Origin: Firmicutes bacterium UBA5389
Lineage (GTDB): Bacteria; Bacillota; DTU025
Assembly: GCA_002409965.1 (NCBI GenBank)
Contig: DHON01000096.1
Location: 638 to 44,697 of the forward strand
DNA length: 44,060 nucleotides
Direction of reading: 5' to 3'
Part shown: positions 16,369 through 25,700 of the stretch, in pieces
How the letters are laid out: the number at the start of each line of letters is the position of its first letter
How positions within the stretch are numbered: the stretch's first letter is position 1
Program-made: the position numbers and the translations under genes
The notes under the pieces: model-generated
What the model was told of the DNA's origin: nothing
Database searches by the model: none
What the model saw: only the letters and a program-made list of their open reading frames with translations

Positions 16369-19300
16369 CTGGCCCGCACCACTCTTGCCACGACATCATC
16401 GCAGCACAGCTCTCCCCGGCCGTTGTCGACGAGCAAGCCCACTCTGAACAACACGTCCACCAGAGCTCTGCACTCTTGAGCATCGTGTTGGGTCTCCAGT
16501 TCTACCAACTGCACAAGTTCGTCGTCCGAAAGCGCCGCCTCGGCCCCTGTCAACATGCGAACGATGTCGATTGCGCCGTCCAGTAAACCGAAACCGCACG
16601 CCTGTAGGAAACCGGTGCGGATACCGTCCACGTCTTCCAGTAGGTCGAACGTGAGCTGTTCCACAGTCGGCAGTGTGCTGCCGCTAGATTGCTCTTGCAC
16701 TCTCCGTATCAGAAATGGCCAGCCCCCGGTAACATGGAGCACCCCATTGACTGCAGGGACCGTGCTCACGCTCTCGCTGTGGGAGAGGAAGTTTTCGACC
16801 ATAGTGTGGTCCCATTTCCTGAGCGCGATCTCCGTGTCGATGTACCGCTCCAGCCCCAGGTCTCCCTTGCTCCGGAGCCGTGCCAATTCCAGCGCATCGG
16901 CGGGATTCATCAGGATGACCGCCCTCACAAGCCTGTTCTCGGTGCTGAGCTCCACGGCGCGGCGCCCGGCCGCAATCAGTATCTGCATCAAATCGTCGGA
17001 TTTGCTGTGCACGGTAGAAGGGTCCAGCACGACTACGTGCCGCCCCTTCAGAGATCTCGCAGCAAGAGACGAGAGGTGGTTGGCCACACCCGCAGCCGAG
17101 GTAAAGCGCTGCTGCAAGACGGAAAGGTTCACACTGTCGCCTGCATAGACCCGGAGCGCCTCGGCTGTAGACGACAGATTCATGGCTTCGCTTCCGAACA
17201 CCAGACAGAGGCCTGGTTGTGGTTGTATGGCATCGGCCGCTTGGGCGAGGGTGATCGGCCCCCACTGAGGCGGACTGTCGTGTACCCTCACCCTTAAGCT
17301 TTGTGACCTGTCTTTACTTGGGCCAGGCGACTCGGCAATCTGGAGCAGTTCATCTTCAATGTCGTCGGGTTTTCCCAGGGCACGGACGATGTTCGCACTG
17401 CGTATCCGGAACTGACCGTCTTCGCAGCGAATGAGTACCCCCAGTCCGACCAGCTCATCGAGGAGCGGTCGGATTTCGAACAGACCCATATCCTCGAAGC
17501 CCTGCGGCCACCAGTCCTTGGCGAGGCGTGCTATCTCATTAGCCTCGAACGTTCGCTTGTAGCCGTCCCTGTCATTGAGCTGTTCCATGATCATGCTATA
17601 CACGATAACCTGGTATCGCGTGTCCATGAGGACCGTCACCCTAAACCGGTCGCCCATTCTTTCCCTGAACGCAGGGTCCTTGTAAACCTGATCGACATCG
17701 TCTCCCGTGACGATGTAAGGAGGTTCGTCCTTCTTGGCGCGAACGACTGCCACTAGCTTGTTGCAGAAAAACTGGATGAGCGATGCGTGGAAATTGGTGT
17801 ATGATAGGATCTGCGATACTACGTAGTCGCTCTCAAAGCCGATACCCAGCGCCCGCATGGGGCCCTCGACCAGTTGCTTCGCTTCTGCCGGCTCAAGCGG
17901 ACCTACGACGATGGGCGCGCTCAACTGAGCCAGGGGATGGTTTGACTTGGTGTAGTATCTCTGCACGTTGTGCAGACCGGTGAACACCGCCTTGAACCTG
18001 TAGCCCGTCTCCTCCATCAACGCCTTCACCGCGTTGAGCTCCGGAAAGCCCAGAGACGCTTCGTGCTTGAGAAAGTGGTCGGCCTCGTCGAACAGGAGTA
18101 TGATCCTCATGCCCGGATTGTGCTTCAATTCTTTGCGCAGAGCGGCCTGCACATCCTGGGCTGTTTGCCTGGGATCATCTCGGCACATCCAGTTCAGATC
18201 CGACTCGCGCATCTCCTCCCATGCCCTGGTCCAGATCATCGACGTGTCCTGCGTGCCTCTGGCGCTGTCGATATCGCCGATGCTCTTGATGTCGCAGAAC
18301 ACTACATACTCACGGCTCTCGGGCCTGTGGTACTGATCCTCCACCATTCGAAGCAAGGACGACTTTCCGAATTGCCTGCCGCCATAGACAACGAAAGCTC
18401 CTCTGGGCTCACCTATCTTGCTGATCATGAGCTGCCGGCCTGCGAACATCTCGCGCGGAGCGGTGGCTCCGTCCGAATACGGGCAAGCCCATCCCCAAGC
18501 AACTCCGCAGGAAACAGCAGCCTCCAGCCTGTTTTCGCGAATGCTCAGCATGTAGTGCAGAAGGATCTCATCTATGAGCATTACGGTACGCCGTCTCTCG
18601 CGGCACGAGGTACTCCATTCGTGCCTGAGAAGTTGCGGCATTCTACCCAGGTAGATCACTACCGGACGCGAGTTCTCAACACCCAGCACGTTCAGGATGT
18701 GGTTCAGCTCCGTCACTCTCGGCTTGCCGTGAACAACGATGACGTCGTACAAGCCTCCGTGGGCCGATCCGAATTCGGGCAGCGGCGAGATATCCCTTGC
18801 CGTCATGGTTGCACGTAGATGCACCGCATTCGAGTCGATGGCTACCAGCGAGACGGACGGCTGCTGGAACCCGATGTAACGTAGGAGTGTCGTCACATTT
18901 TGCGCGTACCAGCCCTCATGGGCATCCGATGCGCTTCCGGCCATCAACCGGTAGTAGGCGGCGATCCCTTCAGCCGCCTCCTGTGCGCGGGGGGCGGGGA
19001 TCTTCGACATGTCGATTCCTCCCACCGCTCGGTTCTTCTGTATACGCGTCACCAAGTCCATCGGCTTGGAACGCCGTTTGGCCAGATCCCGCTCAACCGA
19101 CTTATTGATTGAAAGGAACGCGGTCACATGGTCTACGCCGTCAGAATCGACCTGTGCGAGGTTATCGGGCCCCTCTGCTATTGCACCTAGCTCCACGGCA
19201 TTAAGCGCCAGGGAGTAGAAACTCTCTGCTACCACCAGCGACTTGTCGTCGCCAAAACTGTCGATGTAAGTTCGCGCCTTGCCTAGGCTGCTTTCTGCAT

Positions 19301-22205
19301 GCCTGACCACAGCATCGGACAGATCTGCCCTGTGTGCATCGATTCGCTTGCCGAGTTCGTCGATCTCGCGGCTGAGGGCGTCTACCCTCTCTTCCTTGAG
19401 CCGATCAACTCGTTTCTCCAGTTCGTCCAGTTTCGCATAAGCCGGGCCATACTGGAGTATTTCGCCCGACTCCAGCGAATGCTCCATCGATAGGAACTCG
19501 CCGTCCAGCTGGGATCTATCGGAAGATGTGATCAGATGCTTCTGTGCCGCCTCTTCCATCAGCTTGTATACCTGCGTCAAGCGCTGCGCGAGGGCTTGCT
19601 TGGATTCGCCGAGTCGCGCCTGCATGAGCGACTGCGCATCGGGTCCATCACCGCTCACTTGGATTATCACCTTAGCCCTAGCGTAATCCTGCTCGCCGAG
19701 AACCCGCTCAAACTCAGATTCCATAGCGCTGCTACCCGATGCGACTCGTTCCGGGCACACACTGCCCAAAGCCGCATCAGGTGGATCAACCGATTCCGAT
19801 TCGATCCACTGCGCGGTCTCGAAGGGCGAAAACGAGCCCGAAAGGATGACGGGGCCGACAATCTCCCTTCTCCAGTGGCGTCTGGCTGCAGGAAGCTCAG
19901 CCCGGCCCTGGAGAACATCGGCAATCTGCGCCAGTGATGCGCGAAGGGCCTCGCTGTATGGGTTGTCGAAAACGCCGTTTGCTACAATGGTCGCCGCCTG
20001 GTTAGCGATCCTGTTCACCAGCGCCTGACACTGCGCGTCCGACATCGAACCCCGGCGAGGTCGGGCATCGCACCTTCTAACTGCATCGACCCAACACGCG
20101 ATATCATCGTTCAGCCGCGCCAGGTCTCGGGTGAGCGAATCCAGATTATGCCCCTCTATCTTCACCGGGCGTGGCCTAGGGCCAACAGCCGTCCGCGCCG
20201 TCTCGCGGATCAGCTTCTGTCTGCTTTCCTTGCTATCGAGGTAGCTTGAGCGCGCTCGGTGAACTAGGTCGGCAGAACCCCTGTCGTCGGCCACAACCGC
20301 GTCAATCGCGTCCCTGAGCACTGACTCCTTGCTGCATGCAAGAAACCGGCGCGTTAGCGTGGCGGGCTGGTATCCCAGCTTGCCTCGGTCGGCTGTGCGC
20401 TGCCAGGAACCGACACGACCCGAGGCCTCCTTTGCCGCCAGATCCCAATCCTGACTGCCCAACAACCTATCGCCTGTGAAGTCGAGACATGAAACGCCCT
20501 CATTCTGCAGCGTAAGGACTCCATCGATGATCTGAGTAAGCTCTTCGGGAATGCCCAGAGCATTACTACTTACATCCCTCAGCCAGTTGCTCGGGCCATA
20601 CTCATTGCCCAAGAGCGCGGGACCCACTGATGCGCCCAGAATGTACGTAGCCGCCGCTCGACTGCCTTGACCGTGACCACTGCAGAGTTCGCGGTAAGGC
20701 GCAGGGTGCAAGTTACACACCTGGTCTAGCGCCCGCATGGCGTCAGGACTCAGGAATCGCAGTTCCGCGGCGAGGAAGTTGGCATAGTGCAGCCATGATG
20801 GAACAGGCGCGCCTTCGCCGGATGCTTCGCTTCCCAGAGCGAGCCAGTATGCCAAAGCATAGTCAGACTCCGCGACAGCGTCCCTTATGAGCTGCCTCAT
20901 ACCCGGAGTCGCTTCGCCTGCAGGCACCGCGCCCGGCGCGGGTTCATCATTCTCAGTTGCAGTTGGAGATTGCACCGAGGTATCCGGCTCTGCCTTCGCT
21001 TGAGGCGCATCGATCGATTGCGCCTCGACCGCCGGTTCAGCCTGGACGGGCGGTTCGGGTTCAGGAGCTGGACAAGGCTTCTCGGCCGCCCGAACAGCCG
21101 GACGGGCCAACCTGCGCTTCCGGGTAGGACGTTTGGGCGGAGGGTGGTGCTCTATCTCTGGCTCTTCAGTCACGGGCTCGCCTTCGGGCTCTACGGCCAC
21201 TGCATCGACAGAAACCCCAAGAACGCGGAGCAGAGCCCTGACCGTATCGATGGCCATAGACTGCAGTTCCCGTGCACGGTTGGCAGCCTCCATCTGCCGA
21301 GCCACCGACGGTGGGGGCGCAGTGCGGATCTCCTCAGCCTCCCGAAGCAGTTCGGTCGCTTTCTCCACGTAGGTATCAGCTTCTCGGACGGCACTGGCGG
21401 CGATCTCCCGCGCCCTGGATGGTACAATCGCGGCCAAGCTCCCCGCATACTCGGTTCCATCTAGCAGGAACTGAGCCGCATCTGAGTAGTCGGCGCACAG
21501 CTGCAGGAGAGCCTGCTCCAGCTTGATGCCGCTCTCCGAACGCCGCGCCTTATAATCGGATATCGCCGCCAAAAACCTCTCGACGACAGCATCGATCGAC
21601 TCATCGTCAAGCATAGCCTCAGCAGCACTTATCTCCAATGTGGCGGCCTCCACTGCCTCGATGACCGGGTTCGGATCGGGGTCTACGTAGATATCCACGC
21701 CCTCTTCTGCCAGAACCGGCGGGGCTTCCCCTCTCTCTGCCTTCAGCGAGTCGCCGAGTTCGTCTATCAGCCGGTAACCTATCGCCTGCTTCATCTCATC
21801 GGGGTTGACTACCAGACAGAACACCACAGCCGGCGCGCCGTGTTTCTCTGACATGGAGTGGACGCTGGATTCGGTCTCATCAACGGTTAGTTCATTCACA
21901 TCCGCTTTGACGGAAGCGAAGCGATCTTCGAAATGTAGGGGAATCGCGAGGTTCTTGTGTATCCACTCCTTGCCGAGTATGTCGGCTCTGAGTTCACTCA
22001 GGCTCATGCCATCGGGAGTTCTACTATCATCGGCGGACTTGGTCGATAAGCGACTCTTCCTGCCCTTCACCTTGACCAAAGTAGACAAGTCACCCGTCAG
22101 AAGCTCTTTCGGAGCCTTCGTTGCCTTCAGAGCTTCAAAGATCTCCTCGTCTGACTGAGTATCGACAAACCATCTGACAAACTGCTTGTAGGAACGAGAA
22201 GCCAT
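16365..22205 (-). CDS. giant STAND/AAA-type ATPase (1946 aa)
   Basis: This is a predicted sensor-type P-loop ATPase. Residues 1-350 are helical; 350-430 form a Pro/Glu-rich linker (PPPKRPTRKRRLARP and PAPEPEPPVQAEP); 430-1100 are helical with a coiled coil at about 920-970 (LEKRVDRLKEERVDALSREI). EMFAGRQLMI leads into the Walker A GGRQFGKSS (1275-1283, Lys1281). The Walker B ILLFDEAD has Asp1373/Glu1374. A winged-helix region and a second, Walker-less ATPase-like domain (VVVLDPSTVH, AVILMNPADALELARL, VTGGWPFLIRRV) complete the protein. The layout fits STAND NTPases, where N-terminal repeats sense a trigger. The start at ATG 22205 follows AAAGGGG by 7 nt; 20 extra upstream codons are unlikely. 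The HEPN-like gene overlaps its stop. Partners and trigger are unknown. Confidence 0.7.
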   Translation of the reverse strand: MASRSYKQFVRWFVDTQSDEEIFEALKATKAPKELLTGDLSTLVKVKGRKSRLSTKSADDSRTPDGMSLSELRADILGKEWIHKNLAIPLHFEDRFASVKADVNELTVDETESSVHSMSEKHGAPAVVFCLVVNPDEMKQAIGYRLIDELGDSLKAERGEAPPVLAEEGVDIYVDPDPNPVIEAVEAATLEISAAEAMLDDESIDAVVERFLAAISDYKARRSESGIKLEQALLQLCADYSDAAQFLLDGTEYAGSLAAIVPSRAREIAASAVREADTYVEKATELLREAEEIRTAPPPSVARQMEAANRARELQSMAIDTVRALLRVLGVSVDAVAVEPEGEPVTEEPEIEHHPPPKRPTRKRRLARPAVRAAEKPCPAPEPEPPVQAEPAVEAQSIDAPQAKAEPDTSVQSPTATENDEPAPGAVPAGEATPGMRQLIRDAVAESDYALAYWLALGSEASGEGAPVPSWLHYANFLAAELRFLSPDAMRALDQVCNLHPAPYRELCSGHGQGSRAAATYILGASVGPALLGNEYGPSNWLRDVSSNALGIPEELTQIIDGVLTLQNEGVSCLDFTGDRLLGSQDWDLAAKEASGRVGSWQRTADRGKLGYQPATLTRRFLACSKESVLRDAIDAVVADDRGSADLVHRARSSYLDSKESRQKLIRETARTAVGPRPRPVKIEGHNLDSLTRDLARLNDDIACWVDAVRRCDARPRRGSMSDAQCQALVNRIANQAATIVANGVFDNPYSEALRASLAQIADVLQGRAELPAARRHWRREIVGPVILSGSFSPFETAQWIESESVDPPDAALGSVCPERVASGSSAMESEFERVLGEQDYARAKVIIQVSGDGPDAQSLMQARLGESKQALAQRLTQVYKLMEEAAQKHLITSSDRSQLDGEFLSMEHSLESGEILQYGPAYAKLDELEKRVDRLKEERVDALSREIDELGKRIDAHRADLSDAVVRHAESSLGKARTYIDSFGDDKSLVVAESFYSLALNAVELGAIAEGPDNLAQVDSDGVDHVTAFLSINKSVERDLAKRRSKPMDLVTRIQKNRAVGGIDMSKIPAPRAQEAAEGIAAYYRLMAGSASDAHEGWYAQNVTTLLRYIGFQQPSVSLVAIDSNAVHLRATMTARDISPLPEFGSAHGGLYDVIVVHGKPRVTELNHILNVLGVENSRPVVIYLGRMPQLLRHEWSTSCRERRRTVMLIDEILLHYMLSIRENRLEAAVSCGVAWGWACPYSDGATAPREMFAGRQLMISKIGEPRGAFVVYGGRQFGKSSLLRMVEDQYHRPESREYVVFCDIKSIGDIDSARGTQDTSMIWTRAWEEMRESDLNWMCRDDPRQTAQDVQAALRKELKHNPGMRIILLFDEADHFLKHEASLGFPELNAVKALMEETGYRFKAVFTGLHNVQRYYTKSNHPLAQLSAPIVVGPLEPAEAKQLVEGPMRALGIGFESDYVVSQILSYTNFHASLIQFFCNKLVAVVRAKKDEPPYIVTGDDVDQVYKDPAFRERMGDRFRVTVLMDTRYQVIVYSMIMEQLNDRDGYKRTFEANEIARLAKDWWPQGFEDMGLFEIRPLLDELVGLGVLIRCEDGQFRIRSANIVRALGKPDDIEDELLQIAESPGPSKDRSQSLRVRVHDSPPQWGPITLAQAADAIQPQPGLCLVFGSEAMNLSSTAEALRVYAGDSVNLSVLQQRFTSAAGVANHLSSLAARSLKGRHVVVLDPSTVHSKSDDLMQILIAAGRRAVELSTENRLVRAVILMNPADALELARLRSKGDLGLERYIDTEIALRKWDHTMVENFLSHSESVSTVPAVNGVLHVTGGWPFLIRRVQEQSSGSTLPTVEQLTFDLLEDVDGIRTGFLQACGFGLLDGAIDIVRMLTGAEAALSDDELVQLVELETQHDAQECRALVDVLFRVGLLVDNGRGELCCDDVVARVVRAR

Positions 22206-22289
22206 GGGACATCCCCTTTCGTCGCGATGCGCAGAGAGCACTCTCTGAAAGTGTAGCATCCACAACCGGCACTGGATTGTCAGGCACCG

Positions 22290-22505
22290 TCACTTGCCGA
22301 ACCCCAGCTGAGTCAGGAACCGTATCACTACCCCCCTATCAAGCTTGTCGTGGCAGAACTGATTGCTGTAGTTGCGCAGGCAGCTGTAGCAGCTGCCGGA
22401 GGCTGATTCGTCGCCGCATTCGCATCAGGCCATCTTCTCGAGAGCAGTCCTGAGCGTGCTGCCCAGGGCATCGGCAGATCCGAGTCGCTGAACATGGCCT
22501 ACTCC
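22290..22505 (-). pseudogene. decayed 3' end of a second DUF1998 helicase
   Basis: Translated on the minus strand this piece reads GVGHVQRLGSADALGSTLRT, ALEKMA, an in-frame TGA, then CECGDESASGSCYSCLRNYS and NQFCHDKLDRGVVIRFLTQL. It is clearly homologous to the last 70 residues of the intact helicase ending at 22734, with many substitutions, so it is not a recent duplicate. The stop replaces the Ser before the first Cys. Similarity disappears above about 22505, and 22506-22733 holds nothing I can recognise. It probably belonged to a DUF1998 helicase once encoded upstream of the giant ATPase. Confidence 0.85.
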
Positions 22506-22733
22506 CGTTTGCCATGGAGCGGCTCTCAGTCCGCAACACCTAAAGGCACTGGTTCCGTATCTACAGCAATTCGATAGACGCCCGATGGACTCGCAGGCCT
22601 AATACTACTACGTTGGCTCTGGACAAATCCGCAGAAGAAGTAGGTTGCCAGGTCGTTCGTCGCTAAGGGGAGCTATTTCGAAAACTCCGCTTCTATCCTT
22701 CTTCAGCCCATATCGCCAGCGCTTCTCCGCATG

Positions 22734-25700
22734 CTAGCCTTCCAAGCCCAGCTCCCTCAGAAATCGTATTACCAGTCCCCTGTTAAGAGAGTCATGGCAG
22801 AATTGGTTGGTGTAGTTTCGCAGACAGCTATAGCAACTCCCATTGCCCTCATCATCGCCACAAGTGCATGAAGCCATCTTGGCATACGCACTAGCTAAAG
22901 TGTCCCTGAGGGCCTCCTCGTGTCCCAACCGCTGCACATGCCCCACTCCACCGGATACAGAGTCAAACAATACGAGGTAGGCAGGCTGGCCGGCAGAATC
23001 GCCCCATTGCACACAGCCGTCTATCTCCATGCGGTCAATATCCAGTGCCTCACAAGCTCCTTCAATCATCGCATAGAGCAAGGAATACCAAAAACCCCAA
23101 TCACTTCGGCTGCACGGCTCAAACCGGATTCTCGCTATGTCTCCAAGAAACTCATATCCTAACGCTACCCTGGTTGAGAACTTCCCACTGCATTCTTTCC
23201 CATAGGCGTTCTTGTGGGATTTCGGGGGGTCTTTGTGATCTGCAATGCACGCATACCCACATGACTGGCACACACGGAATTTCGCTCCCCTTGCATCATT
23301 GATGACCGTCAGCCTCCCTCTTTTTGATGTGCTGACGATAACGGCACCATTCGCGAATTCGAATCCGTGATCGCCACCTGCATCGTCATCCTCGATGCCA
23401 GAGAAGAAAACCCTTGTTGAATGCGTCCGCTGCGGGCGCTGCCCGCCTGCGGTCGCAGGCTGCCCCGGGTCTACCAGAAAGCCAAACTCCGGCACTACAA
23501 AGGACTGCTTGCATTCCACTTCTCTGTCGCAGACACTACATATGGCCTTTGTACTGCCATCTCTGACGTCTAGTCTGGTTACATGGTTTCCGCACCTCGG
23601 ACAATCGGCGTACCAATAGTTCGGCCACTCCTTCCCAGGCATTCGTTCCAGATACCGGCTGGTCCACACTTCTCCGCCAGCTACCACCTCGCCGTCCGGA
23701 GCGTATTCGGAAATGGCAAGCTTCAGTTCACGTTGTAGGAATATGTCGTCTGTGGCGTAGTGATTGTTTTTCGTCCCCAGAGTGATTACATCCACAGGAA
23801 AGCCATACCTTGGCAGAACATTCCTGCTGGACAGATAGTTCAAGAGGTATCTTTTCTGTATCGTTTCTATTAGCCTGAGTATGTAGTCAGATCTCCTCCG
23901 CTGATCAGCTAATTCTCGGTGCCTGGCATTCAGCCTGTCTATATCGTTTTCCACTTCCGCGCGCGCAATAGCGAGAGACCCTTCGCGGCCGACTAAGGTA
24001 CCAACCCATTTCCAGCTATCTACGCCCAGCGGCTCCTTCAATTTCTCGGGCACTACCCGTTCAAGGCTCACCCTGATGGATTCTGGTTTCGAATCCAAAT
24101 ACTGAATCAGAGAGTCCACAGCCGAGTCTGCTTCATCGGGGAAAAAGAAGTCCCTTACTGCATCCAGGTAATCCCGGTTCTTGCGCCAAAAATCTGCCAA
24201 AGCCACTGCGTACATATGCCGCAGAACTATCTTCTCATTGCCTATGTCGAAGTGAGGCGGCTTGATGTGTCCCTTGATCATCCTCTCCGGATATCTATAG
24301 TGGAACGCATCGTGAGGCCTATCCTGCGCATATGTTACTACCATGGCGGCAGTGCCAGCCCGTCTGCCTGCTCGGCCCGCCCTCTGGACGTAGTTGGCCG
24401 GCGAAGGTGGAACATTCTTCATCAAAACGGCTTCGAGATCGCCAAGGTCGACGCCGAGTTCAAATGTCGTTGAGCAACTCAATACGTTTATGCGCCCTTC
24501 CTGAAACTCCGTCTGTGATCTCGCTGCCGCTCCCGGCCTAAGCTGAGCGGTATGCTCTCGTGACGTCATCTTCCTAGGGAAGTTCTCGGTTTCGTAAAGA
24601 CGCACGTAGTGATTGGATCTGAGTCTTTCGGATATGTCGGCTGGGCTGAGGTTGCCCGTGCACCTATACTGCGGACATACGCCTCTGACATTCCGCATTG
24701 TCAACCTGCCACACTTGTCACACACATACCACTTTGGCTCACGCCTGCTCCCGTATGCCGATATCCACCACTTGTTCGGGACCAACCGATGTGAAACGCC
24801 TCCGCGCTTGTCTACCACTAGTTCAAAGTACTCGCTCCACAGGCTATTCGCATTATGCGGTCTCATGTCTTTCTCCCACATGTCGCCGAGTAGATCCCGG
24901 ACGGCCCTCTCGAGATCGCCAGTAAGCCCAATTCGACGAGCAAGGCGTACCAGATAATCGGATCGCTTGTTCGCAGCCGAGGTGCTTGTGGGAAGCCAGG
25001 CCCTTACACAGCGACGATCACGATCTGCCTTGCTTAGTGACGCGAGGAGATTTCCCGGCTCGAACAGCTCATCCTGTGGATCCACGCCACGGGGCACACT
25101 TACAGCGCCACTTGTCCGGAGAGTGTCGAGCAACTCCTGGTAGAGATCCCATACTTCAGCGTCCGACAGCCCCCATTCTTTCTGAAGGCACAGAGGCACT
25201 GTCCATCGCTCAGGGTGCTCCAGCTCAAAGCCGAGCAATCCAAGCCGTTCGAGGCCATGCTTGTCGCGCCCTGTGAACTCGTGCAGCACCCATTTCTGGG
25301 CCTCTACGCGTGCGTCATAGCCCGTCGGCAGCACAGATCTGAGCTTGAGCTCAGCATGCTTCCATAGATCCGAAACCATGACTTTCAGGTCTGGCAGTTC
25401 CTCTATCGCTTCCCGGGCTGTTTCCAAAAGGATATTACGCCTCAACATCCGATCGTAGCTTGTCTGCATGTATGGGGCAAAATAGGCCGCATCCTGCCGA
25501 CTGTCCGAGAAGACTAGCAGTTTCCTCTTCTCAACCTCCCTGCTCTTTGTGGCTGTAACATCTATCACCCAGCCGTCTTCATCGTACTGCACGCCTTGGG
25601 CACTCTGCTCGAAGCGTGATGTCAGACCCGATTCATCGAGATAAAGCTCCTGGTAGAGGGCCGTGGCTATGACACTTGCAGCAGCTTCGGGATATGATGA

